DNA from: Flavobacterium sharifuzzamanii
Lineage (GTDB): Bacteria; Bacteroidota; Bacteroidia; Flavobacteriales; Flavobacteriaceae
DNA length: 64,000 nt
NCBI RefSeq assembly: GCF_003254585.1
Contig: NZ_QJGZ01000042.1
Coordinates: 124,001 to 188,000 of the forward strand
Reading direction: 5' to 3'
Part shown: piece after piece, positions 51,548-59,645 of the stretch
Layout: every line of letters starts with the position of its first letter
Numbering within the stretch: the stretch's first letter is position 1
The notes under the pieces: model-generated
Told to the model about the DNA's origin: nothing
Database searches by the model: none
The model's input: the letters and a program-made list of their open reading frames with translations, nothing else
Translations under genes and position numbers: made by a program

Positions 51548-52936
51548 ATGAAATACGACGTTATTGTTTTAGGAAGTGGTCCTGGAGGATATGTAACAGC
51601 GATTAGAGCTTCACAATTAGGCTTTAAAACAGCTGTAGTAGAAAAAGAAAATCTAGGTGGAGTTTGCCTTAACTGGGGATGTATCCCAACAAAAGCGCTT
51701 TTAAAATCTGCTCAGGTTTTTGATTACCTTAAACACGCTTCTGACTACGGATTGAAAGTTTCTGAATTTGATAAAGATTTCCCTGCAGTTATTCAACGCA
51801 GCCGTGGTGTTGCTGAAGGAATGAGCAAAGGTGTTCAATTCTTAATGAAGAAAAACAAAATTGACGTTATCGAAGGTTTTGGAAAATTAAAACCAGGAAA
51901 AAAACTTGACGTTACTGATAAAGACAATAAAGTTACAGAATATAGCGCTGATCACATTATCATCGCAACTGGTGCCCGTTCTCGCGAGTTGCCAAACTTA
52001 CCTCAAGATGGTGTAAAAGTAATTGGATACCGTCAGGCAATGACTTTGCCAACTCAACCAAAATCTATGATTATTGTTGGTTCTGGAGCAATTGGAGTTG
52101 AGTTCGCTCACTTCTACAACTCAATGGGAACTGATGTTACTATCGTAGAATTTATGCCAAACGTAGTTCCTGTAGAAGACGAAGATATCTCAAAACAATT
52201 TGAGCGTTCTTTGAAAAAATCAGGAATTAAAGTAATGACTAACTCTTCTGTTGAGCGTATCGACACAACTGGAGCTGGAGTTAAAGCTTTCGTTAAAACT
52301 GCAAAAGGAGAAGAAGTTCTTGAAGCTGATATCGTACTTTCTGCAGTTGGAATTAAAACTAACATTGAAAACATCGGATTAGAAGAAGTTGGTATCGCCA
52401 TTGACAGAGATAAAATCTTAGTAAACGCTTACAACGAAACTAATATTCCAGGATACTACGCAATTGGAGACGTTACTCCAGGTCAAGCTTTAGCTCACGT
52501 AGCTTCTGCTGAAGGAATCAACTGTGTGGAGAAAATTAAAGGTCTTCACGTAGACCCAATCGATTACGGAAACGTTCCTGGTTGTACTTATGCAACTCCA
52601 GAAATCGCTTCTGTTGGTTTAACTGAAAAACAAGCAAAAGAAAAAGGTTACGAATTAAAAATTGGTAAATTCCCATTCTCAGCTTCTGGAAAAGCAAAAG
52701 CTGCTGGAAATGCTGACGGATTCGTAAAAGTAATTTTCGATGCTAAATACGGAGAATGGTTAGGATGCCACATGATTGGTGCTGGTGTTACAGATATGAT
52801 TGCTGAGGCAGTTGTAGCTCGTAAACTAGAAACTACTGGTCACGAAATCCTTAAATCTATCCACCCTCACCCAACAATGAGCGAGGCTGTTATGGAAGCT
52901 GTTGCTGATGCTTACGGCGAAGTAATTCACTTGTAA
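51548..52936 (+). CDS. lpdA: Dihydrolipoyl dehydrogenase
   Basis: 462 residues, FAD/NAD flavoprotein, the E3 component of 2-oxoacid dehydrogenase complexes. FAD-binding GSGPGGYVTAIRA (~8-20), redox disulfide GGVCLNWGCIPTKAL (Cys ~38 and ~43), NAD-binding IIVGSGAIGVEF (~175), second FAD motif YAIGDVTPG (~305), and C-terminal HPHPTMSEA with the catalytic His. The synonymous codon choice is rich in AAC, GGA and CTT, as expected for a highly expressed gene. Single-gene unit with its own terminator. Confidence 0.97.
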   Translation: MKYDVIVLGSGPGGYVTAIRASQLGFKTAVVEKENLGGVCLNWGCIPTKALLKSAQVFDYLKHASDYGLKVSEFDKDFPAVIQRSRGVAEGMSKGVQFLMKKNKIDVIEGFGKLKPGKKLDVTDKDNKVTEYSADHIIIATGARSRELPNLPQDGVKVIGYRQAMTLPTQPKSMIIVGSGAIGVEFAHFYNSMGTDVTIVEFMPNVVPVEDEDISKQFERSLKKSGIKVMTNSSVERIDTTGAGVKAFVKTAKGEEVLEADIVLSAVGIKTNIENIGLEEVGIAIDRDKILVNAYNETNIPGYYAIGDVTPGQALAHVASAEGINCVEKIKGLHVDPIDYGNVPGCTYATPEIASVGLTEKQAKEKGYELKIGKFPFSASGKAKAAGNADGFVKVIFDAKYGEWLGCHMIGAGVTDMIAEAVVARKLETTGHEILKSIHPHPTMSEAVMEAVADAYGEVIHL

Positions 52937-52977
52937 AAATATACCGTTTTACGGTTATATATAATTCTCAATTTATA

Positions 52978-53007
52978 AAATCCGATTTGTGAAAACAAGT
53001 CGGATTT
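52978..53007 (+). terminator. Terminator after lpdA (AAATCCGA family)
   Basis: AAATCCGATTTGT pairs with ACAAGTCGGATTT (one mismatch) around GAAA, followed by TTTT. Same stem as at 35234, 54511 and 55171. Confidence 0.9.
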
Positions 53008-53037
53008 TTTTATTTCAATATATTTAAAGTTCGTCTA

Positions 53038-53280
53038 GTTTGTCATTTCGAGGAACGAGAAATCACACGCGAAAATCTACAAAGAAATACCGCAAAATAA
53101 ATCTCCAATATTTGTCATTTCGACATATTCAAGTTTCCAAGATAACCGTCTAGTTTTGTCATTTCGACCGAAGGGAGAAATCTCCGTAAGTAGCTCGACA
53201 AAGATTAGTAAAAATCATTGCTAATAACTTTACTTTATGGAGTTTCTCGCGAAGATTTCTCCTTACGTCGAAATGACAAT
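53038..53280. repeat. REP/MITE-like cluster, copy D (composite)
   Basis: Three left-arm starts (TTTGTCATTTCGA at ~53039, ~53111 and ~53156) but one clear right arm (GATTTCTCCTTACGTCGAAATGACAA, to 53279). The complete unit is 53156-53279 with core GCTCGACAAAGATTAG. The earlier two look like solo or decayed arms, one with a CACACGC ending like copy A. This fills most of the 541-base gap after lpdA. Confidence 0.8.
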
Positions 53281-53401
53281 ACTTTATCTTAAAATCAGAT
53301 TTGCAAAACAAATTCTATTTTAAACATTGAAAATTGTTAATAAAAATCCTTTCTGTCATATTTTAAGTTGACAACATTCTCAATTATTCATTAGAAATTT
53401 G

Positions 53402-53436
53402 ATTCATCCTAAAAACATCTAGTTTTTAGGATGAAT
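53402..53436. other. 15-bp perfect hairpin upstream of the SymE-like gene
   Basis: ATTCATCCTAAAAAC (53402-53416) pairs perfectly with GTTTTTAGGATGAAT (53422-53436), loop ATCTA, 41 bases before the first possible start. No T run after it. It may be a regulatory structure or an antisense RNA-linked feature of the toxin gene. Confidence 0.65.
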
Positions 53437-53477
53437 AACAATACTGTATCTAAAAAAAAAAATAAACTCTTAAAGTA

Positions 53478-53681
53478 ATGTTTGAAAAAAACTCGAAAAT
53501 GAAAAATCAAAGAAAGTTAAAAATTCATAGTAAATTTCAAACAAGAACTTTCAACGACATAACAATTCCGTCAATAAAACTGGAAGGAAAATGGCTCGAG
53601 AAAATTGGGTTTGAGAAAGGAAAAATGGTGATTGTTGAACAAAAGAAGAACAAAATCACAATTACGTTAGAAAAATCATAA
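53478..53681 (+). CDS. SymE-like toxin family protein
   Basis: 67 residues (60 if the second ATG at 53499 is used). The C-terminal segment IPSIKLEGKWLEKIGFEKGKMV..VEQKKNKITITL matches the SymE toxin domain, an AbrB-like fold. E. coli SymE is an SOS-induced type I toxin kept silent by the antisense RNA SymR. Here no antisense gene is evident, but a strong hairpin lies just upstream. It is alone, without Rhs or type VI genes nearby. Toxicity is inferred from family only. Confidence 0.75.
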   Translation: MFEKNSKMKNQRKLKIHSKFQTRTFNDITIPSIKLEGKWLEKIGFEKGKMVIVEQKKNKITITLEKS

Positions 53682-53751
53682 ATCCTTCAATATCATTTCT
53701 TCCAAAGTAATAAAAAGATTACTTTTATCAATCATTACAAAAATTCACTTT

Positions 53752-54501
53752 ATGGAAGAAACAAAAATATTCTACGCCGACGGAGAAAACCCAAAAATGA
53801 TTGAAGCTTACAAAAAAGCTCAAGAAACCTTTAAATATTTCTGGAGAGAACTATCTTGGGAATACCGAAGAATAGTTCCAGGATTGGATGTTGCCTGTGT
53901 AAAACTAGCTTTTACTCAAGAAATTGACAATGAAACCGTAGTAGAACACATGTGGATTAACGATGTAAATTTCGATGGAGAAAACATTTACGGAATCTTA
54001 GTAAACGATCCTGATGAATTAACAAACGTAAATAATGGAGACGAAATTGCAATTCCAATAAATCAAATCAGCGATTGGTTATTTGCCATTAATGGACAGA
54101 CATACGGAGCATTTACAATTCAAGCCATGCGTTCTGAAATGAGTGAAGGCGAAAGAGAATCTCATGATGAGGCTTGGGGACTAGATTTTGGCGATTTTAA
54201 CGACATTTTGATCATAAACGAACAAAAAGAAAAACCCGAAAATCTCATTGAACATCCAATGAGCAAAAACATGAGGGAAAGCCTTATTGAATTTGTAACC
54301 AATAACCCAGAAGAAGTATCCAATCAAGATGAATTAGGCTATACTTTTCTACATCGCGAAACTATTGCAGGAAATCAGACTTCTGTAGAAGTTTTACTGG
54401 AATCTGGCGCAGATAAAAATGCTACAACCGCGACTGGCAAAACTGCTTTAGATTTTGCCAAAGAATTAAAGTGGGATCATTTATTGCCTTTGCTTCAATA
54501 G
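53752..54501 (+). CDS. DUF2314 domain protein with C-terminal ankyrin repeats
   Basis: 249 residues. Residues ~1-130 form DUF2314 (AYKKAQETFKYFWRELSWEYRRI, VEHMWINDVNFDGENIYGILVNDP, ISDWLFAI), a domain usually found with ankyrin or toxin-immunity-like proteins. Residues ~165-249 form about two ankyrin repeats (DELGYTFLHRETIAGNQTSVEVLLESGADKN, TGKTALDFAKELKW). No signal peptide, so probably cytoplasmic. Function unknown; ankyrin repeats suggest protein binding. Its own terminator follows. Confidence 0.85.
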   Translation: MEETKIFYADGENPKMIEAYKKAQETFKYFWRELSWEYRRIVPGLDVACVKLAFTQEIDNETVVEHMWINDVNFDGENIYGILVNDPDELTNVNNGDEIAIPINQISDWLFAINGQTYGAFTIQAMRSEMSEGERESHDEAWGLDFGDFNDILIINEQKEKPENLIEHPMSKNMRESLIEFVTNNPEEVSNQDELGYTFLHRETIAGNQTSVEVLLESGADKNATTATGKTALDFAKELKWDHLLPLLQ

Positions 54502-54510
54502 AAAACTTTA

Positions 54511-54543
54511 AAATCCGATTTGTGAAAGCAGGTCGGATTTTTA
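54511..54543 (+). terminator. Terminator (AAATCCGA family)
   Basis: AAAATCCGATTTG..CAGGTCGGATTTTT, the shared stem, then TTTATTTT. Confidence 0.85.
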
Positions 54544-54621
54544 TTTTAATATGAGTCAATATTTTTCAATATAAAACAAAAACTATTCTACTTTTCATCT
54601 GTTTAAAATTAAAGAATGTGC

Positions 54622-54629
54622 TACTTTTG
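54622..54629 (+). promoter_or_regulatory. -7 box of the TPM-domain gene
   Basis: TACTTTTG fits TAnnTTTG, 26 bases before the start codon. No matching -33 TTTG at 19 bases. Confidence 0.4.
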
Positions 54630-54655
54630 CTGCACCAAATCTAAACTGCCACAGA

Positions 54656-55162
54656 ATGAAAAAATTATTCTCTACGCTAGTACTGTTAACCTCAGTTCTT
54701 TTATCTGCCCAAACAAAAAACGACACCGATTTTGCTGCTCAATTAAAAAGCTCTTTTTCAGGATCTACAGACTGTGTCAATGACTTCGAAAAAATATTAA
54801 CACCAGTCGAGCTTAAATCTTTGAATACCACATTAAACGGTTTCGAAAAAAAATACCTTTATAAAATTGTTGTCATCACAACTCCTTCTTATTCTCCCTT
54901 TAAATCATTGGAAGAATATACATTGGAACTTGATAAATTTCTATCAAAAGACCCGCGATTAGACCCTACTCTTTTAATAATTGTAAGTAAAACATTAAGA
55001 CAAATTCAGGTTATAAGTGTCGATTTTATAAGATACAAATTAAGCACTGAAGACACGCAAAACATAATTGCCACTTATTCTGTTCCAGAACTTAAAAAAG
55101 GAAACTATTATAAAGCACTAGAACTGGCTTCAAATGAGTTCATGAAAAAGTTACAGCCATAA
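54656..55162 (+). CDS. TPM domain protein, exported
   Basis: 168 residues. Signal peptide ending LLSAQ (~residue 19). The rest fits a TPM domain: VNDFEKILTPVELKSLNTTLNGFEKKYLYKIVVITTPSY, FLSKDPRLDPTLLIIVSKTLRQIQV. Domains of this type occur in YgcG and plant TLP18.3 and are periplasmic or lumenal, possibly phosphatase or scaffolding. No transmembrane segment follows. Role unknown. Confidence 0.8.
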   Translation: MKKLFSTLVLLTSVLLSAQTKNDTDFAAQLKSSFSGSTDCVNDFEKILTPVELKSLNTTLNGFEKKYLYKIVVITTPSYSPFKSLEEYTLELDKFLSKDPRLDPTLLIIVSKTLRQIQVISVDFIRYKLSTEDTQNIIATYSVPELKKGNYYKALELASNEFMKKLQP

Positions 55163-55170
55163 AAAATACC

Positions 55171-55205
55171 AAAATCCGATTTGCATAAACAAGTCGGATT
55201 TTTTA
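55171..55205 (+). terminator. Terminator (AAATCCGA family)
   Basis: AAAATCCGATTTG..CAAGTCGGATTTTTT, starting 8 bases after the stop codon; T run at the end. Fourth copy of the shared stem. Confidence 0.9.
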
Positions 55206-55248
55206 TTTAACTTTCATACGCTTAACGAACAATAAATGCAAATTCAAA

Positions 55249-55683
55249 ATGGTAATTGTAGAAGAAGCGAAAAACATCAACTTACCACGTTTAAGAACCA
55301 TTTTCTTAAACGAAAGACAGCGAACATTTACAGAGCAGGACACATCTGAATTTAAACTAGAAGATTTTGACAAACAAACGCAGGGAGAATATATTCTTAC
55401 TGCATTTGTAGGTGATATTCCCGTCGGATTTATTTCGATTTGGATGCCTAACCATTTTATCCATCATCTTTATGTTGATAATGCATATCAAGGAAAAAAC
55501 ATTGGCACCCAATTACTAAAAGCCGCAATACAGAAAACAGCATTTCCAATTACCCTAAAATGTCTTGTAAGCAATACCAAAGCAATTGAATTTTACTTAA
55601 AAAAAGGGTTCACAGAAAAATCGAGAGGTCAGTCAGGCAACGGAACTTATATTTTATTTGAACTCACAAAAGATATAAATTAA
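55249..55683 (+). CDS. GNAT family N-acetyltransferase
   Basis: 144 residues. Acetyl-CoA binding motif A around HLYVDNAYQGKNIGTQLLKAA (~residues 75-95), followed by CLVSNTKAIEFYLKKGF, the usual GNAT ending. It transfers acetyl groups to an amine. The substrate cannot be told. It is 16 bases before the DUF1801 gene and may be cotranscribed. Confidence 0.88.
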   Translation: MVIVEEAKNINLPRLRTIFLNERQRTFTEQDTSEFKLEDFDKQTQGEYILTAFVGDIPVGFISIWMPNHFIHHLYVDNAYQGKNIGTQLLKAAIQKTAFPITLKCLVSNTKAIEFYLKKGFTEKSRGQSGNGTYILFELTKDIN

Positions 55684-55699
55684 CTTAAATGCTAAAGAT

Positions 55700-56086
55700 A
55701 TGAATCAGATTCAGGATTACAACGATTCTCAGACAGCAGAAAATAAAGAAATCTGCAATCTTCTTTATGACATTATAAATAAAAACTTAACTGAAGCCGA
55801 AAACAAAATCTGGCATGCGCATCCTGTTTGGTTTCTAGACGGAAATCCGATTGTAGGTTACAGTAAACTAAAAGGTTCTGTCAGATTACTTTTCTGGAGC
55901 GGACAATCTTTTGAAGAAGAAAAACTTCAAAACGAAGGTTCATTTAAAGCTGCTGAAAAGCGTTATACAAACATCGATCAGATAAATGAAGAAGATCTAA
56001 AACGCTGGCTCGAGAAAAGCAGAGAAATTCAATGGGATTACAAAAACATTGTCAAACGAAAAGGCCAATTACTTCGGTTAAAATAA
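55700..56086 (+). CDS. DUF1801 domain protein (first of two)
   Basis: 128 residues. The AENKIWHAHPVWFLDGNPIVGYSKLKGSVRLLFWSGQSF block is typical of DUF1801 (YdhG-like) proteins, small cytoplasmic proteins of the iron-chaperone-like fold with unknown function. It follows the GNAT gene. A second DUF1801 protein is at 62885. Confidence 0.8.
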   Translation: MNQIQDYNDSQTAENKEICNLLYDIINKNLTEAENKIWHAHPVWFLDGNPIVGYSKLKGSVRLLFWSGQSFEEEKLQNEGSFKAAEKRYTNIDQINEEDLKRWLEKSREIQWDYKNIVKRKGQLLRLK

Positions 56087-56192
56087 ACAAAAACATTTTA
56101 ACCATTTAGTTTCCAAAACTTTATTTTAATTTTATTACTGACATACTGTTGTCATAAAACCATTTTACTTTTATAAAATAAAAATTAGAAAG

Positions 56193-56576
56193 ATGGAAAC
56201 TAAAGACGGAAAATTAGCTGTTTATGCTCCAACCAGACAAGATTGGCGCAACTGGCTCGAAGCAAATAGTCAGACAGAAAAATCAGTTTGGCTAATCTTG
56301 TATCATAAAAAAAGTAAAACACAAAGTGTAAATTTAGTCGAAGCAACCGAAGAAGCACTTTGTTTTGGCTGGATTGACAGTCTCTGCAAAAAAAGAGATG
56401 CCGAAAGCTATTACCTCACCTTCTCTCATAGAAATCCCAAAACCAGCAAATGGAGCAAACCCAATATCGAAAGAGCCGAACGCATGATTCAGCAGAATTT
56501 AATGACAGAACATGGCCAGAAATTAATCGATATTGCAAAAGAAAAAGGAAAATGGATAACTAATGAACCATTATAA
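56193..56576 (+). CDS. YdeI/OmdA family protein, shortened C-terminus
   Basis: 127 residues. Residues ~10-115 match the YdeI (OmpD-associated) family: DWRNWLEANSQTEKSVWLILYHKKS, EALCFGWIDSLCKKRD, YYLTFSHRNPKTSKWSKPN. Family members are usually ~180-190 residues, with a further C-terminal helical part that is missing here after WITNEPL. No continuation in other frames was seen. Function uncertain (linked to antimicrobial peptide resistance in some bacteria). Confidence 0.8.
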   Translation: METKDGKLAVYAPTRQDWRNWLEANSQTEKSVWLILYHKKSKTQSVNLVEATEEALCFGWIDSLCKKRDAESYYLTFSHRNPKTSKWSKPNIERAERMIQQNLMTEHGQKLIDIAKEKGKWITNEPL

Positions 56577-56680
56577 AAGCATATTTCGTCATGCCGAATT
56601 AGGATTTTGCAAGAACATTTTGCTTTAAAATAATTTGTATTTTAGTAAGACCAGAAACCTAACCCAAAACCGTCTAAATC

Positions 56681-57361
56681 ATGCTAAAACATCTTTTTGT
56701 TGCCTTATTTTTTTGCATCGGAATCCAATTAAACGCTCAAGATCTCGGTTTTACAAAACCTGATTATAAAGCAATCGAAAAAGAAATCAGTGATAAGAAT
56801 TCTAAATTCTTCTATCCAAAATTGATGGAAAGGCTGATTAAAAATGATACTCTTTTATCACATGATGAATATCGCCACTTATATTTAGGTTACTTTTTTC
56901 AACCCAAATACAATGCTTTTTGGACTTCTCCCAACGACGAAAAACTTCGCACTTATTATGCTAAAGAAAAGCTCGAAACTTCAGATTATGACGAAATTAT
57001 AAAACTAGCCAATAATTCCTTAAACGATTTTCCATTTGACCTAAGACAGCTCAACTATCTAGCTTACATTTATCATTTAAAAGGTGACGAAACTGCAGCA
57101 AAAATTGCTTCCTTTAAATTTCACAGTATTATGAATGTAATTCTTTCTTCTGGAGATGGCAAAAAATGCGAAACTGGTTTTCATGTCCTAATGGTAGATC
57201 ACGAATACATATTGCTCAGCCTTTTTGAAATTGAATCGAAAGGGCAATCATTAGTTGAAAATTGCGATTACCTAAGTTTCGAAAAAGGTGTTTACAATGT
57301 AGATGGCATTTATTTTAATATTGAAAAAATGCTCGAAAACGAAAAGAAAGTCCTCCGATAA
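56681..57361 (+). CDS. DUF4919 family exported protein
   Basis: 226 residues. Signal peptide (VALFFCIGIQLNAQ). PDYKAIEKEISDKNSKFFYPKLMERL and YRHLYLGYFFQPKYNAFW are family features of DUF4919, found in Bacteroidota, with helical TPR-like architecture. Function unknown. It ends at a strong terminator. Confidence 0.8.
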   Translation: MLKHLFVALFFCIGIQLNAQDLGFTKPDYKAIEKEISDKNSKFFYPKLMERLIKNDTLLSHDEYRHLYLGYFFQPKYNAFWTSPNDEKLRTYYAKEKLETSDYDEIIKLANNSLNDFPFDLRQLNYLAYIYHLKGDETAAKIASFKFHSIMNVILSSGDGKKCETGFHVLMVDHEYILLSLFEIESKGQSLVENCDYLSFEKGVYNVDGIYFNIEKMLENEKKVLR

Positions 57362-57385
57362 CAAGATTTTGAAACATATAAAAAT

Positions 57386-57420
57386 AGCTTCAGCATTGAA
57401 ATTGCTGAAGCTTTTTTTTT
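57386..57420 (+). terminator. Terminator of the DUF4919 gene
   Basis: AGCTTCAGCA pairs with TGCTGAAGCT around TTGAAAT, followed by nine or more T. Confidence 0.92.
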
Positions 57421-57495
57421 GATAAAAACTATTTATTTATTGTTTATCGATAAATTTTTATTATTTTAGTAACATAACTTCTAATCTTAAATAGT

Positions 57496-58038
57496 ATGGA
57501 AATTAAAATTGGAACACCACAGATTCTAAAAATCCTGAATATTTTATCGTGGATTATTTTTATTGGCTTATGCGTAGAAGCCGGTATGTATCTTTTTAAC
57601 GGAATTTATACTATGACTATAAATTCCTATAATGCTCGTTTTCTTAACTTACTTGATCTCTACAATTATAGTCCAAGTTTCTATATTCAAGAAATATGTT
57701 TTATCAGCATTGTGGCAATATTAAAATCGATTATGTTTTATCTGATTGTAAAAATGCTGCACGAGAAAAAATTAAATATAGAACAGCCTTTTACTCCAGA
57801 AACAGGACGCTTTATATCTTACCTCTCCTATTTGGCTTTCGGGATAGGACTGTTTTCTTTTTGGGCTTTCAAATTCAACAATTGGCTAATTGCTAAAGGA
57901 GTCAAACTTCCTTCTTTAGAATCACTTAATCTTGAAGGCCACAGCATTTGGATTTTTATGTCCATTGTAATGTTTGTAATTGGACAGATTTTTAAAAGAG
58001 GAATCGAAATTCAATCGGAAATTGACCTAACCATTTAA
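57496..58038 (+). CDS. DUF2975 membrane protein
   Basis: 180 residues with four transmembrane helices (~11-32, 68-92, 108-128, 150-166). The EQPFTPETGRFISYLSYLAFGIGLFS segment is typical of DUF2975. Members are regularly encoded next to a small YozG-type HTH protein, as here (9 bases downstream), suggesting a membrane sensor and regulator pair. Function unknown. Confidence 0.87.
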   Translation: MEIKIGTPQILKILNILSWIIFIGLCVEAGMYLFNGIYTMTINSYNARFLNLLDLYNYSPSFYIQEICFISIVAILKSIMFYLIVKMLHEKKLNIEQPFTPETGRFISYLSYLAFGIGLFSFWAFKFNNWLIAKGVKLPSLESLNLEGHSIWIFMSIVMFVIGQIFKRGIEIQSEIDLTI

Positions 58039-58047
58039 ACCAAAATT

Positions 58048-58254
58048 ATGCCCATTATAGTAAATTTAGACGTCATGATGGCAAAAAGAAAAATGTCATT
58101 AAATGAACTTTCAGAAAAAGTAGATTTGACATTATCAAATCTCTCTATATTAAAAACAGGAAAAGCAAAGGCCATTCGTTTCAGTACGCTCGAAGCAATC
58201 TGCAAAGTTTTGGATTGCCAGCCTGGTGATATTTTAGAATTTTCAGAAGAATAA
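58048..58254 (+). CDS. YozG-type Cro/CI helix-turn-helix regulator
   Basis: 68 residues, a minimal HTH_3/HTH_26 protein: MSLNELSEKVDLTLSNLSILKTGKAKAIRFSTLEAICKVLDCQPGDILEF. It is cotranscribed with the DUF2975 gene and very likely autoregulates the pair. Start at 58048 gives the typical IVNLDVMMAKRKMS beginning of the family. Confidence 0.93.
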   Translation: MPIIVNLDVMMAKRKMSLNELSEKVDLTLSNLSILKTGKAKAIRFSTLEAICKVLDCQPGDILEFSEE

Positions 58255-58274
58255 CTAATAGTTTTTACACAATC

Positions 58275-58377
58275 TTGTCATTTCGACGAAGGAGAAATCT
58301 TCGTTAGAAACTCGACAAAGATTGGGAATTACTTTGCGGAGCTACTTGCGGAGATTTCTCCTTCGTCGAAATGACAA
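58275..58377. repeat. REP/MITE-like inverted repeat, copy E
   Basis: TTGTCATTTCGACGAAGGAGAAATC-type left arm and its perfect reverse complement at the right (28 bp). The core ACTCGACAAAGATTGGGAATTAC reads opposite to copy B. It lies 20 bases after the HTH stop codon. The rest of the gap to 58508 is AT-rich without further features. Confidence 0.9.
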
Positions 58378-58508
58378 ACTGTACTTAGCTCTGACAGATT
58401 TTAAAATCCAATTCAACATCTTAAAATAAAATATTTTACTTTTAATTTGTATTTTCGTACAGAACTGATTTAAACTTTGAAACGATTACAAATCTAAAAA
58501 GTCTAAAA

Positions 58509-59102
58509 ATGAATGTTTTAATTGTTTATGCACATCCAAGCAAAAAATCATACACCTTTCAGGTTTTGGAAAGACTAAAATCTGTTTTAGGCAATGAAAA
58601 TTGGCATATTGAAGTCTCCGATTTGTATGGATCTAATTTCATCAGCGATATGTCTGAAGCAGAATATGAGCGTGAAGGTTTTGTAAAAACTCAACTTCCG
58701 ATTCCGCAAGATGTTTTGAACGAACAAGAAAAAATAGAAAAAGCAGACTGCATTATTTTCCTTTATCCAGTTTGGTGGAGCGATTGTCCTGCAAAATTAA
58801 AAGGCTGGTTTGATCGTGTTTATTCTGTTGGATATGCTTACGGACAAAATGAAACTTCAAGGAAAATGAAAACCATTCCGTACGGACTTGCAATCTGTAC
58901 CGCTGGCCATCCGAATGAATTTTTGCTTGAAATTGAAATGGCTCAAAGCATGGAAAAAATTATGCTCGAAGACCGTTTAGGAAAACGTTTTACACATAAA
59001 GAAATGATTATTTTGGGCGGAACACTAGAGCTTGAAAATGTAATGGCAAAGCATTTTGAACTGATTAATAAAATTCCAGAAAAAATTAAGGCAACACTAT
59101 AA
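58509..59102 (+). CDS. NAD(P)H dehydrogenase (quinone)-type flavoprotein
   Basis: 197 residues, flavodoxin-2 fold. Start NVLIVYAHPSKKSYTFQVLERL is the FMN/FAD phosphate-binding part; FLYPVWWSDCPAKLKGWFDRVYSVGYAYG is the flavin-contact core of the KefF/NQO1/MdaB group. It reduces quinones or electrophiles in the cytoplasm. It may be followed in the same transcript by the membrane protein gene 24 bases later. Confidence 0.88.
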   Translation: MNVLIVYAHPSKKSYTFQVLERLKSVLGNENWHIEVSDLYGSNFISDMSEAEYEREGFVKTQLPIPQDVLNEQEKIEKADCIIFLYPVWWSDCPAKLKGWFDRVYSVGYAYGQNETSRKMKTIPYGLAICTAGHPNEFLLEIEMAQSMEKIMLEDRLGKRFTHKEMIILGGTLELENVMAKHFELINKIPEKIKATL

Positions 59103-59126
59103 ATCACAAATCTTACTTTATAAAAA

Positions 59127-59570
59127 ATGATTGAAGACAATAATTCAGAAAAATCAGTTTTTGAAGAAATTCCAACCGAAAAAATATATTCAGAAAAAGC
59201 CATAAGAATAGGAACTTTTTTTGCTGGTCCACTAGTTGCAGGTTATTGCATTGCAGAAAATTTTAAAGCATTTAATGACGCTGAAAAAGCAAAAAACACA
59301 TGGATTATTACAACACTATCAATGATTGCAATTATTGGACTTATTTTTATCATTCCCGATAACTTTCCAAATATTCTCTTCCCAGTGCTTTATTCAGCTG
59401 TGGCTTCTTATTTCTTGAAAAAATTTCAAGAGCAGAACATTCAAAAACATATTCAAAATGGTGGTGAAACTTTCGGCGGATGGAGAGTTACTTTGATTGG
59501 TTTGTTGAGCATACTTATATTTTTTGGAATTATTATGAGTGTAGTTCTATTAACAGAAAGTTCCATATAA
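59127..59570 (+). CDS. Uncharacterised membrane protein (Bacteroidota type)
   Basis: 147 residues. A charged N-terminus of ~30 residues (NNSEKSVFEEIPTEKIYSEKAIRIGTFFAGPL) is followed by three or four hydrophobic segments (~30-45, 62-80, 85-100, 122-142). I recognise the KIYSEKAIRIGTFFAGPLVAGY pattern as recurrent in Bacteroidota membrane proteins but know no function. It follows the oxidoreductase gene. Confidence 0.7.
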   Translation: MIEDNNSEKSVFEEIPTEKIYSEKAIRIGTFFAGPLVAGYCIAENFKAFNDAEKAKNTWIITTLSMIAIIGLIFIIPDNFPNILFPVLYSAVASYFLKKFQEQNIQKHIQNGGETFGGWRVTLIGLLSILIFFGIIMSVVLLTESSI

Positions 59571-59645
59571 CTTTTGAAAAAAATATTATAACAAAACATT
59601 TCGAAGTACGTTAAAGACATTCTTAAAAAAATAATACAATAGATT

